Shown in pieces: positions 9,917 through 18,589 of a stretch of 64,000 nucleotides of DNA (position 1 is its first letter; each line of letters starts with the position of its first letter). This DNA comes from Bifidobacterium sp. B4142 (lineage in GTDB: Bacteria > Actinomycetota > Actinomycetes > Actinomycetales > Bifidobacteriaceae), in the NCBI RefSeq assembly GCF_026537325.1, contig NZ_JAFNMJ010000002.1:326685-390684 (forward strand), given 5' to 3'. A program made the translations under genes and the position numbers. Under the pieces are notes generated by a model. That model did no database searches. It saw nothing but the letters and a program-made list of their open reading frames with translations, and was not told the DNA's origin.

Positions 9917-11427
9917 CGGTGCAGCCTCCTATCGAGCATATTGGCCATCCAGGTCAGGGCGCTGATGGCGACGAAGTAGATGACTCCTACCATGAACAGG
10001 GTTTCGGTCACGCGGAAGTTGGCCGCGTAGATCTGCTGGGCCTGATAGAGCAGTTCGCCGAAGCCGATGGCCAGCAGCAGGGAGGAGTCCTTGAGCATGA
10101 TGACCAGCTGGTTGATGATGGAGGGCGTGGCGATTCTGACGGCCTGCGGCAGAATGACCCGGCGCAGGGCCATGCGACGGGTCAGGCCCAGGCTGCGGGC
10201 CCCCTCCATCTGCCCGACGTCCACCGAGTCGATGGCCCCGCGCACGATCTCGACCAGGTAGGCTCCGGAGTTCAAAGACAGGGTCAGCACGCCGGCCAGC
10301 CAGATGCTGATGCGGTGGCCGATCAGCTGGGGAACGCCCAGGTAGAAGAAGAAGGCCCAGACCAGGACGGGTGTGCCCCTGAAGACCGCCACGTAGATCC
10401 GGGCAATCCAGGACAGGATACGGTTGGGGCTGATCCGCCACAGTCCCAGGATGATGCCGATGGCCAGGGCGATGACGAATGATATGGCCGTGATGGCCAG
10501 GGTGTTGCGCAGGCCCAGCATCAGGGAGGGGAAGGCCTGACGGACCAGCTCGAAGAATCCTGGCCGGGAGGCGGAGTCATTCTTGCTGGAATGGCTGCTG
10601 CCCACATAGGATTCGACCAGTTTCTTATAGCTGCCGTCGGCCTTCATCTTGGCCAGACCCTCGTTGAAGGCGGCCACAAATACCTTGTTCTCACCCTTGC
10701 GGACGGCCGCCCCGTAGGAGGCGCCAGGCTCCTTCTTGGTCACGGTCTTCAGCCCGTTGCCCTGGGCGATGCCGTAGGCCAGGACCGGGTAGTCGTCAAT
10801 GACCGCTTGTGCGTTGCCGGACTTGACCATCTCGTACATGGTGGAGGACTGGTCCACCGCCTTGACGCTAAATCCGTACTGGGCCGCCCGCTGCTTGGCG
10901 AAAGCCTCGCCCTCGCTGCCGGTCTTGACGGCCACCACGCTGCCTCGCAGATCCTTGTAGCTGTGGATCTGCTCGTTATCCTTGGCAATAGCCATTTGCA
11001 CGCCGGAGTCGAAATAGGGGTCGGTGAAGTCGTAGACCTGCTTGCGCTGGTCGGTGATGGTCATGCCGGCTATGACCACATCGGCCTGCTGGGAGTTCAA
11101 GGCCTGTAGGGCGGCGTTGAAGCCCAGGGACTGGATCTGCACCGAGAAGCCCTCGATGTCGGCGATCTTGCGGATCAGATCCATGTCGATGCCGACCAGC
11201 TTGCCGGAGGAGTCACGGAACTCGAAGGGGGCAAAGGTGGTGTCGGTGGCGACGCGGAAGGTGCGTCCGTGGACCGCCTGCGCGGCGGGGGAGTCCTGGG
11301 CCGCCTGCGCCGGCGTGGCCAGGGGGGCGACGATCAGGGCTGAGAGCCCCAGGACCAGGGCTAGCAGGCCCATGGCCCACCTGCCCGGACCGGATGTCCA
11401 TCCCTGGCGAACATGCTTGGCGATCAC
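9913..11427 (-). CDS. Fused substrate-binding protein and permease of an amino-acid ABC importer
   Basis: One 504-residue chain holds two parts that are usually separate. Residues 1-42 look like a signal peptide or membrane anchor ending near TPAQAAQ. About 50-275 is a family 3 solute-binding domain ([20 protein letters not shown] and [10 protein letters not shown] stretches). A short Ser-rich linker follows. About 295-500 is a HisM-type permease with the EAA loop ([25 protein letters not shown]). Fusions of this type are known from GlnPQ of Lactococcus. It starts with GTG at 11427, with AAGGAG eight bases upstream. The permease probably forms a homodimer, since no second permease is adjacent. 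Substrate is a polar amino acid, not otherwise determined. Confidence 0.88.
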   Translation of the reverse strand: MIAKHVRQGWTSGPGRWAMGLLALVLGLSALIVAPLATPAQAAQDSPAAQAVHGRTFRVATDTTFAPFEFRDSSGKLVGIDMDLIRKIADIEGFSVQIQSLGFNAALQALNSQQADVVIAGMTITDQRKQVYDFTDPYFDSGVQMAIAKDNEQIHSYKDLRGSVVAVKTGSEGEAFAKQRAAQYGFSVKAVDQSSTMYEMVKSGNAQAVIDDYPVLAYGIAQGNGLKTVTKKEPGASYGAAVRKGENKVFVAAFNEGLAKMKADGSYKKLVESYVGSSHSSKNDSASRPGFFELVRQAFPSLMLGLRNTLAITAISFVIALAIGIILGLWRISPNRILSWIARIYVAVFRGTPVLVWAFFFYLGVPQLIGHRISIWLAGVLTLSLNSGAYLVEIVRGAIDSVDVGQMEGARSLGLTRRMALRRVILPQAVRIATPSIINQLVIMLKDSSLLLAIGFGELLYQAQQIYAANFRVTETLFMVGVIYFVAISALTWMANMLDRRLHR

Positions 11428-11671
11428 TGGCGATTCTCCTTATTGTTCCGACCTGTGCCGGTCCCGGTTTTCATGGGCCTTCCTGAAGATATTCAGGCGG
11501 ATGACCAGTAAACTGTACACACACCGGGTTTCCGGAGCCCAACTACGCGCTGGGCGATACGGCTATATGGGTTCCCAGTCTAGCGCGTTCGTCCTGCTGT
11601 TTGCGGCAGACGCAGGCCTATGCTGGTGAGGGCGGGGAGCCATAGGGGCTCCGAGGAATGAGGTATTGCAT
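11428..11671. promoter_or_regulatory. Divergent intergenic region between amino-acid transporter and rarA
   Basis: These 244 bases separate two divergent genes and must hold both promoters. On the minus strand a TACAGTTTACTGG stretch near 11503-11515 is AT-richer than its surroundings and could hold a -10 for the transporter. The plus-strand ribosome site for rarA is GAGGT at 11660-11664. I see no convincing operator. Confidence 0.4.
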
Positions 11672-13066
11672 ATGGTTGATGATCTCTTCCAGGCGGCGGA
11701 TCCCCCTGAGGAGCACACCCTGCCTCTGGCGGTCAGGATGCGACCCAGGAGCCTGGACGAGGTGGTCGGCCAGGACAAGGTCACGGCTCCGGGAACCCCC
11801 TTGGAACGGCTGGCACGGTCGGATCCGAACAACCGTCTGACGGCTCCCAGCTCGGTCATTCTTTTCGGCCCTCCTGGGGTGGGCAAGACCACCCTGGCCT
11901 ACATTGTGGCTCGACAGTCCGGTCGGCATTTCGAGGAGCTTTCGGCCGTCACCTCGGGCGTCAAGGAGGTGCGGCAGGTCCTCGCCCAGGCCCGGGAGCG
12001 GCTGGTCAGCCAGGGTCAGGAGACGGTCCTTTTCATCGATGAGGTCCACCGCTTTTCCAAGTCCCAGCAGGATGCCCTGCTGCCCAGCGTAGAGAACCGG
12101 GATGTGACCTTTATCGCAGCCACCACGGAGAATCCCAGCTTTTCGGTCATCGCGCCCCTGCTTTCGCGTTCGGTGGTGGTCAAGCTGGAGGCCCTGGACG
12201 ACAAGGACCTGGCCAAGCTGATCCGCCGGGCCGTCAAGGACCAGCGGGGGCTCAAGGATCAGGTGCGGCTGGATTCCGAGGCTCTGAACCAGATTGTGCG
12301 TTTTTCCGGGGGTGATGCCCGTCGGGCCTTGACCATTCTTGAAGCTGCGGCCGGGGCGGTCACTGAGGATGGGCCTCGTGCCAAGGGGGCGCGTCGGCCC
12401 CTGATCAATGCCAAGGTGGTCTCCTCGGTCATGGACGTGGCCGCCGTCCGCTATGACAAGAAGGGCGATGACCACTATGACGTGGCCTCGGCCTTTATCA
12501 AGTCCATGCGGGGGTCAGACGTGGATGCGGCCCTGCACTACCTGGCTCGGATGATCCGGGCAGGCGAGGACCCCCGCTTCATCGCCCGACGGATCATGAT
12601 CGCCTCCGCCGAGGAAGTGGGCATGGCCTCTCCGGAAGTGCTGGAGATCACGGTCGCGGCAGCCCAGGCCGTGGCCATGGTGGGCATGCCAGAGGCCCGG
12701 CTGATCCTGGCCGAGGCAGTCATCGCCGTGGCCACTGCACCCAAGTCCAACGCCTCCTACCTGGCCATCAACCAAGCCCTGGAGGATGTGGACGCCGGGC
12801 ATATCGGCCAGGTGCCTCTCCATTTGCGCAACGCTCCCACCAAACTGATGAAGGCCTGGGGCAACCATGAAGGCTACCAGTATGCGCACGATGCGCCGGA
12901 TGCAGTAGCACCGCAGCAGTACATGCCGGACGAACTGGTCGGACGACGCTACTACCACCCCAATGATAGGGGATACGAGCATCAGCTGGGCCCACGTCTG
13001 GAGGCCATCAGGGCTATCCTGGACAGGGCCGCCGGGCCGGAGGGAAACGCCGGGTCTGGGCAATGA
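11672..13066 (+). CDS. rarA: Replication-associated recombination protein A (AAA ATPase)
   Basis: Clamp-loader-like AAA+ ATPase of 464 residues, RarA/MgsA family, acting at stalled replication forks. Walker A is GPPGVGKT (66-73), Walker B VLFIDEVHRF, sensor 1 AATTENPSF and sensor 2 GGDARRAL. The C-terminal tetramer domain shows its usual landmarks: DDHYDVASAFIKSMRGSDVD, EDPRFIARRI and APKSNASY. The ATG at 11672 has GAGGT seven bases upstream; the reading frame also offers a TTG two codons earlier. Length is normal for the family. Confidence 0.93.
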   Translation: MVDDLFQAADPPEEHTLPLAVRMRPRSLDEVVGQDKVTAPGTPLERLARSDPNNRLTAPSSVILFGPPGVGKTTLAYIVARQSGRHFEELSAVTSGVKEVRQVLAQARERLVSQGQETVLFIDEVHRFSKSQQDALLPSVENRDVTFIAATTENPSFSVIAPLLSRSVVVKLEALDDKDLAKLIRRAVKDQRGLKDQVRLDSEALNQIVRFSGGDARRALTILEAAAGAVTEDGPRAKGARRPLINAKVVSSVMDVAAVRYDKKGDDHYDVASAFIKSMRGSDVDAALHYLARMIRAGEDPRFIARRIMIASAEEVGMASPEVLEITVAAAQAVAMVGMPEARLILAEAVIAVATAPKSNASYLAINQALEDVDAGHIGQVPLHLRNAPTKLMKAWGNHEGYQYAHDAPDAVAPQQYMPDELVGRRYYHPNDRGYEHQLGPRLEAIRAILDRAAGPEGNAGSGQ

Positions 13067-13247
13067 CCGTCCAGACTCCTATACTGGTCACCCAATAGAC
13101 GTTGAGCAGCCACACAATGACCGAAACGCCGCAGGGTTCAGGCCTTCCATATTGACGGTCGCCATGCTCCCACAAGGAGCCTGTCGCTGTCGGCAGGTCT
13201 GGCATGGACGCATGGGGCATGCCTCATGCACGGGCGCGAGGGTGACG

Positions 13248-14645
13248 ATGTCGACGGCGGTCATTGACAATGCAGACATATCCGAACAATCCAAAGGTCT
13301 CGGCGTGGCCGAGGACGACCTGGCGGTCCGCGAGATTACCCGGCGAGTAGACAATGCTCGTGAATCGGCTACTTTTTACAAGATCGTGGCCCTGGTGGCC
13401 GCGGGAATGCTCATGGACAGCATCGATGTCTATGTGGGCAGCGCTGTAGCCAGTTCAGCCTTGAGCACCGGATGGTCCACGGTCGCCCAGAACTCCCTCT
13501 TCCTGTCGGCTGGCTTCCTGGGGCTCCTGGTGGGCTCGTTGCTGGCCGGAGTCATCGGAGACCTGCGGGGGCGCAAGACCGCCTATCAGATCAACCTGCT
13601 GCTCTTCGGCGGCTTTACCCTGCTGGGCGCTCTGGCCCCGAACATGGCCATCCTCTCGGTCTGCCGGCTGGGGGCTGGCCTGGGGCTGGGCGCCGAAATC
13701 GTCACCGGATTCTCCATGGTCAACGAATTCGCTCCCATCAAACACCGCGGCCGTTGGAGCGCCATCGTCTCACTGGTGGCCAACACCGGAGTGCCTCTGG
13801 CCATGCTTCTGTGCGCCTGGATCATTCCGCGCTGGTCCTGGCGGCCGCTCTTCGTGGGCATTGGTCTGGCAGCTGCGCTGATCTGGTACCTGCGGCGTGA
13901 CATCCCTGAGTCCCCTCGCTGGCTGGCCCTGCATGGGCGGATGGACGAGGCTGTCCAGGTGGTCGAGCTTCTGGAGGCCGATAATGGCCGGGTAGGGTCA
14001 AACTCCGGTTCTGCCAGCGGTTCCGCACTTGACGGAAGGAACGAGGGTGGCGAGCCATCCGCCAAGGCTTCGGGCAGCGTTGTTCGCGGCCTGATTGTGG
14101 CCACCGTGGCGGTTTCGGCCACCAACGTCTGCTCCTATGCCTTCACCTCCTGGGTGCCCACCATCCTGCTCAAGCGGGGCATAAATCTGAGTGGATCCCT
14201 GTGGATCAGCACCCTGATGATGCTGGGCGCCCCCTTGGGCTGCCTGATCGGATCCCTGCTTCTGGACCGGATCGGCCGCAAGCGGATCATCGTCACGGCC
14301 TTCCTGCTGACGGCGGTCTTTGGACTGCTCTACGCTGCGCAGACCAGCCAGGTCACGGCCATTCTGGTGGGCATCATGCTCATGGCCAGCCTCTACGTTC
14401 TCATGTCTTCGGTGGTGGCTGTCTATGCGCCCGAGCTCTTCCCGACCACGGTCCGCTTCCGTTGTGTGGGCATCGCCAATGCCGTTGCCAAGCTCTGCAA
14501 TGTGCTCATGCCCGTGCTCATTGGTGCCATGCTCAGCCAGTGGGGGAGCACCTCAATCTTCGTTACCATCAGCCTGGTGGCCCTGGCTTCCATGCTGGTT
14601 GTGGGCCTGATGGGCTGGGAGACTTCCGGCCGTTCGGTGGGCTGA
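13248..14645 (+). CDS. MFS transporter, metabolite:H+ symporter-like
   Basis: Major facilitator with 12 predicted hydrophobic helices, 465 residues. The loop 2-3 motif reads GDLRGRKTAY, and the second-half copy is DRIGRKRI. The family looks like the sugar-acid, aromatic-acid or shikimate type symporters (RWSWRPLFVGIG, IPESPRWL, LFPTTVRFRCVGIANAVAK). The chosen ATG at 13248 has GAGGGTGA just upstream; the frame is open another 95 codons towards rarA, but that part looks like a shadow. The central loop has a Ser/Gly-rich insert (NSGSASGSALDG). It is convergent with a MarR regulator gene. The substrate cannot be told. Confidence 0.82.
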   Translation: MSTAVIDNADISEQSKGLGVAEDDLAVREITRRVDNARESATFYKIVALVAAGMLMDSIDVYVGSAVASSALSTGWSTVAQNSLFLSAGFLGLLVGSLLAGVIGDLRGRKTAYQINLLLFGGFTLLGALAPNMAILSVCRLGAGLGLGAEIVTGFSMVNEFAPIKHRGRWSAIVSLVANTGVPLAMLLCAWIIPRWSWRPLFVGIGLAAALIWYLRRDIPESPRWLALHGRMDEAVQVVELLEADNGRVGSNSGSASGSALDGRNEGGEPSAKASGSVVRGLIVATVAVSATNVCSYAFTSWVPTILLKRGINLSGSLWISTLMMLGAPLGCLIGSLLLDRIGRKRIIVTAFLLTAVFGLLYAAQTSQVTAILVGIMLMASLYVLMSSVVAVYAPELFPTTVRFRCVGIANAVAKLCNVLMPVLIGAMLSQWGSTSIFVTISLVALASMLVVGLMGWETSGRSVG

Positions 14646-14775
14646 CAGAGGCCGGTGCCAAGGGCGTAAAGACTCTGAAAAGCAAGGGACTTGGCATGAG
14701 CCTGGTGCCGTCGAGGGGCGGCCAAGGCATCGGCCAGGTCCTTTTCTCAGCAAAAATTTTGGGCAGTAAGAGCAA

Positions 14776-15216
14776 TCAGAGATGGTTGGCCAGCAGCCGG
14801 TTGTAGACGCAGCGCAGCTCGGTCTGGAAGGTTTCAGGGTCGATATCGGGATTCTGCTTGAACAGGTCGATCCACCAGTTGTTGACCGATCTGATCCGCT
14901 TGCGAGCTATATCTGCGCCTGACTCGGTCAGGGCTATGATGTTGACCCGGTGATCGGCGGGGTTCTGTTCACGGCTGACCAGGCCTAGGGATTTTAAGGC
15001 TTTCAGGTCCCGGGCCAGCAGACTGGGGTCTACGCACAGGTCCCGGGCTATTTGGCGCTGGCTGAGGCCTGGATGATCGTAGAGATACACCATCAGATCA
15101 CCTTGGGTGCCCCGTAAGGTGAAGTCGCCTGCGTACCGGCTGGCATCGTTGCGCGCATGCCGGTAGATTCCGGCTATGCAGCTGCTCAGGTTGTGGTAGT
15201 GGCTCTTCTTCAACAT
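14776..15216 (-). CDS. MarR-family transcriptional regulator
   Basis: Small winged-helix regulator, 146 residues, normal for MarR. The helix-turn-helix and recognition helix are in LSQRQIARDLCVDPSLLARDLKALKSLGLV, followed by the wing REQNPADHRVNIIALTESG with the conserved DxR pair (DHR). Flanking helices would form the dimer. The start at 15216 has AGGGGG eight bases upstream. The target is unclear: it is convergent with the MFS gene on one side, and its own upstream region runs towards the HAD phosphatase gene, so autoregulation or control of that gene are both possible. Confidence 0.85.
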   Translation of the reverse strand: MLKKSHYHNLSSCIAGIYRHARNDASRYAGDFTLRGTQGDLMVYLYDHPGLSQRQIARDLCVDPSLLARDLKALKSLGLVSREQNPADHRVNIIALTESGADIARKRIRSVNNWWIDLFKQNPDIDPETFQTELRCVYNRLLANHL

Positions 15217-15545
15217 CGCTGCTGCCCCCTAGCTGATAAGGAAGATCACAGAGTTCGGCGGACATGATTGTCCGCATGGACCCCTTCGGCGCCGTTCCCC
15301 TTCCAGGCCTATTTTCGACAAGTCCCTAGCCTTGGCCCTATATGAACGACGCATTTTTCATCATATCAATACCGTCGACACCATGGGGATGATCTACGAT
15401 CAGGACAGGGACTGCCTATTCGCGAGGCTGTTCGGGTCAACATCTGGCGGAACAGGATCCATGGAAGTCGGGGACTATCACCGTCATTGCTCCACGGTAT
15501 GCTAAAATGTTCGCTTTTTAGTGCTGAGATCTGGAAAGGACTGGC
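15217..15545. promoter_or_regulatory. Divergent intergenic region with HAD-gene promoter
   Basis: This 329-base gap between the MarR gene and the HAD phosphatase gene has no credible ORF. Near its right end is an extended -10, TGCTAAAAT (15500-15508), 38 bases before the HAD start. The ribosome site is GGAAAGGA (15533-15540). The left part must carry the MarR-gene promoter; I could not fix it. Confidence 0.5.
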
Positions 15546-16124
15546 ATGCGGGTACTGGACTTCGACGGCACCATCTACGATGGCGAGAGCCTGCTTGACT
15601 TCTACCTGTTCACTGCCCGCAAGGATCCGCGGGTGCTGCACTACCTGCCGATTGCCCTCTTCTACGCCGTTCGCTACCGTTTGGGCCGGGTCACCCTGGA
15701 GCAGCTGGACTCCGCCATGCGTCGGGTGGGATCGCGCTACCTGCGTCGGCTGACCTCCCGTCCCGGCTTTGACATGGACCGGTTGGTCAACCAATTCTGG
15801 GATGCCAACATGCACAAGATCATGGATTGGTACACGCCCCAGGCTGACGACGTGGTGGTGACCGCCTCCTTCGATCTGGTGGCCGGGGAGGCTTGCCGCC
15901 GACTGGGCATCACCCGCTGCATCGGCTCCACCCTGGATTTGGAATCCCTGACCGTTGGCTACCTCAACTTTGGGCCTGACAAGCCTCTGCACTTTCAGCA
16001 GATTCTGGGTCATAAGACGGCCATCGACGCCTTTTACACCGATTCGGCCTTCGATCTGCCCATGATCGATCTGGCACGGCGAGCCTACATGGTGGAGCAT
16101 GGCCGGGTTCGTCGGATCAAGTAG
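15546..16124 (+). CDS. HAD-superfamily phosphatase, phosphoserine phosphatase-like (HAD-IB)
   Basis: Cytoplasmic phosphatase of 192 residues. Motif I is DFDGTIYDGES, with nucleophile Asp5 and general acid Asp7. Motif II is VVTASFD, a Lys is available near FGPDKPLHF, and motif IV is YTDSAFDLPMIDLA. This is the HAD-IB class that includes SerB. The substrate is not determined; such small single-domain proteins in Firmicutes and Actinobacteria are usually labelled phosphoserine phosphatase or hydrolase. ATG at 15546 with GGAAAGGA close upstream. The next gene starts 120 bases later on the same strand. Confidence 0.8.
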   Translation: MRVLDFDGTIYDGESLLDFYLFTARKDPRVLHYLPIALFYAVRYRLGRVTLEQLDSAMRRVGSRYLRRLTSRPGFDMDRLVNQFWDANMHKIMDWYTPQADDVVVTASFDLVAGEACRRLGITRCIGSTLDLESLTVGYLNFGPDKPLHFQQILGHKTAIDAFYTDSAFDLPMIDLARRAYMVEHGRVRRIK

Positions 16125-16244
16125 GTCAACCCTGCCAATTTCCGCCTAGATCCGTCGGCGGGTTCAGCCCCGACCAACCCTGCTATCGTTCTGCTTAGAA
16201 GCAAGTGAGCATAATGGCATGCTGAGAACGAGGGAGGGCTTCTT

Positions 16245-16958
16245 GTGAAAGAGCCGGCCACGATACTGATTGTCGACGATGACAAGGATCTGGGCGAGAT
16301 GTTGTCGATAGTGTTACAGACAAAGTCCTACAGGCCAGTGACCTGCACGGATGGGTCCAGGGCAGTGGAGATATTCCCTACGGTGGAACCTGATCTGGTG
16401 CTGCTGGACATCATGTTGCCCGGCATGGATGGGATCGGCATCGCCCGTTGGATCAGATCCAGATCCAATGTCCCCATCATCATGCTGACGGCCAAGTCCG
16501 ATACCAAGAACATCGTCGAGGGTCTGGAGGCCGGAGCCGATGATTATGTGGTCAAGCCCTTCAGCACTGATGAGCTTTTGGCCAGGATCCATGCCCGCCT
16601 CCGCCCGGTCTCGGTCCGCGCTGCACAAAACGGGCAGGGATTGCCGGCCATCATTCACGGCCTGATAGAGATCAATCGGCAGAAACACACTGCGGTCAAG
16701 CAGGGCATTCAGCTTTCCCTGACCCCAACCGAGTTCGAGCTGCTCTATGTGCTGGCATCACACCCAGGTGAGGTGCTTAGTCGGGCAGAGCTGTTGCGAA
16801 AGGTCTGGGACTATCAGGACATGGGCGATACCCGCCTGGTCAACGTCCACGTGCAGCGTCTCAGGCAGAAAATCGAAGACGATCCCGAAAATCCAAGAAT
16901 CATCGAGACGGTTCGGGGAATCGGTTACAAGTATGCGGCTGAGCAGCCAGGATCATGA
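16245..16958 (+). CDS. mtrA: Response regulator MtrA
   Basis: OmpR/PhoB-type response regulator, 237 residues. The receiver domain has the acidic pocket DDD (11-13), phospho-acceptor Asp55, Thr82 and Lys104. The C-terminal winged helix has LTPTEFELLYVLASHPGEVLSR and the recognition part TRLVNVHVQRLRQKIEDDP. Identity as MtrA rests on the gene order: a histidine kinase and an LpqB lipoprotein follow, each starting within the stop of the gene before. In actinobacteria MtrAB controls cell-wall and division genes. The start is GTG at 16245 with GAGGGAGGG upstream. The usual sahH/tmk neighbours of mycobacteria are absent. Confidence 0.9.
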   Translation: MKEPATILIVDDDKDLGEMLSIVLQTKSYRPVTCTDGSRAVEIFPTVEPDLVLLDIMLPGMDGIGIARWIRSRSNVPIIMLTAKSDTKNIVEGLEAGADDYVVKPFSTDELLARIHARLRPVSVRAAQNGQGLPAIIHGLIEINRQKHTAVKQGIQLSLTPTEFELLYVLASHPGEVLSRAELLRKVWDYQDMGDTRLVNVHVQRLRQKIEDDPENPRIIETVRGIGYKYAAEQPGS

Positions 16959-18589
16959 GCACCCGCACCAGGCCCAAGGGCGCGTCCACAGTCGGGAAGA
17001 CCCTGCGCAGACTCCGCAAAGCGGTCGGGAGCTCTTTGCAGGTACGTATGGTCCTTCTGGCGACGGTTTCGGCGCTTTTGATCGGCATCGTCTTCATGAC
17101 AGCATCCCTGTATTCGGTCAGGACCTCCCTCTTGAACCAGGTTCTGCGACAGGCACAGGCCGACTTTGCTGCCGAGCTGAACAGGGCTCAGGGTGGACTT
17201 GACTCAGCAGACATCTCCGACGACGAGGGGAGCTATCAAAAGCTGGTGGTCAATATGGCAGCCAATGTTCAGAATGAGGGGGCCCCTAACATGGTTGGGG
17301 TCTTCATCTGGCCAGATGACTCCACAGCCCGCAGGTTCGTCCCCGTATCGACTGCCCCGGGGGACAGCGACCTGATCACTCCGGAAATCAGGAATGCCGT
17401 CGTCTCCAATGGCAGCCACTCATACTCGCAGATGATCAATACGGCCGACAAGGGCCAGTACCCGGTCCCGGGCATCGTCATGGGGTCCATGTTGAGGCCG
17501 GCCACCACCGGAGGGATCGAGTTCTACGCCATCTACTCCTTTGCGGACCAGCAGCGCTCCGTTCTCTCCGTGCAGATGGCCCTTCTCGCGGTCAGCGTGG
17601 TGACCAGCGTGGTGATGGGGATCATCGTGTTCCTGGCCCTTCACTCAGTCATCCGTCCGGTGACCAAGGTGGCAGGTGCCGCCAAGGGATTGGCCCAAGG
17701 GGAGTCGGACGTCCGGGTCACCGAGGACCGAACCGATGAGCTGGGTACCCTGCAGCGTTCCTTCAACGTGATGGCTGATTCCATCAATGAAAAGATCGGT
17801 CAGCTGGAGGAAGCCGAAGCCTACCAACGCAGGTTCGTTTCGGACGTCAGCCATGAGCTGCGAACCCCGGTCACCACCATCCGCATGGCCACGGACCTGC
17901 TTTTCCAGAGTCGGGACGACCTGGATCCAAACAAGCGCAGGACCGTGGAATTGCTGGACAAACAGGTGTCACGCTTCGCCAGCATGCTTGAGGATCTTCT
18001 CGAAATATCCAGGTACGAGGCCGGTCAGGCATCGCTGAATCCGGACCTGTGCGATGCCTGCGATCTGGTTCGCAAGGTGGTGCAGCAGGTCGCCCAGATA
18101 GCCGGGACCAAGGGGGTTGCAGTGAATGCGCTCCTTCCCGACCACAAGGTGATGATCACCGTCGATGCCAACCGTTGTACTTCGATTCTGCGCAATCTGG
18201 TCAACAATGCCATCGATTTCGCTGAGGACGGGCCGGTGCAGCTGCGGCTGGCCGTCTCGGAGCAGGCCGTGGTATTCAGTGTGCGCGACTGGGGAACCGG
18301 CATTGCGCCCGAAGACCTGACTCATATATTCGAACGGTTCTGGCGGGCCGATCCGTCACGGTCTCGGTTGACAGGCGGTACAGGTCTGGGGCTGTCGATA
18401 GCTCTGGACAATACCAATCTCATGCATGGGCTGCTCCAGGTGCGCTCGCAGATCGGGCAGGGAACCTGGTTCCTGCTGACCCTGCCCAGGGATGTCTCCG
18501 AGCAACTGGATCAGGGCAGTGCGCCGGTTCGATTCCAGCCTGGTCAGGGTCTGGATGTGGAAGGCTCCTTTGAAGAGGCTGCATCATGA
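16955..18589 (+). CDS. mtrB: Sensor histidine kinase MtrB
   Basis: Membrane sensor kinase, 544 residues. The first helix is near residues 28-53 and the second near 205-232, with an extracellular loop of about 150 residues between. A HAMP domain follows (VIRPVTKVAGAAKGLAQGE), then HisKA with phospho-accepting His300 in SDVSHELRTPV, N box LRNLVNNAIDFAED, G1 box DWGTGIAPEDL and G2 box TGLGLSIALDN. The ATG overlaps the mtrA stop by four bases. It phosphorylates MtrA; the signal is not known from sequence. Confidence 0.9.
   Translation: MSTRTRPKGASTVGKTLRRLRKAVGSSLQVRMVLLATVSALLIGIVFMTASLYSVRTSLLNQVLRQAQADFAAELNRAQGGLDSADISDDEGSYQKLVVNMAANVQNEGAPNMVGVFIWPDDSTARRFVPVSTAPGDSDLITPEIRNAVVSNGSHSYSQMINTADKGQYPVPGIVMGSMLRPATTGGIEFYAIYSFADQQRSVLSVQMALLAVSVVTSVVMGIIVFLALHSVIRPVTKVAGAAKGLAQGESDVRVTEDRTDELGTLQRSFNVMADSINEKIGQLEEAEAYQRRFVSDVSHELRTPVTTIRMATDLLFQSRDDLDPNKRRTVELLDKQVSRFASMLEDLLEISRYEAGQASLNPDLCDACDLVRKVVQQVAQIAGTKGVAVNALLPDHKVMITVDANRCTSILRNLVNNAIDFAEDGPVQLRLAVSEQAVVFSVRDWGTGIAPEDLTHIFERFWRADPSRSRLTGGTGLGLSIALDNTNLMHGLLQVRSQIGQGTWFLLTLPRDVSEQLDQGSAPVRFQPGQGLDVEGSFEEAAS

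Noticed and set aside
12963-13247. 95-codon N-terminal extension of the MFS gene
   Set aside because: It overlaps the end of rarA and has no ribosome site; the ATG at 13248 has one and begins where the family's sequence begins.
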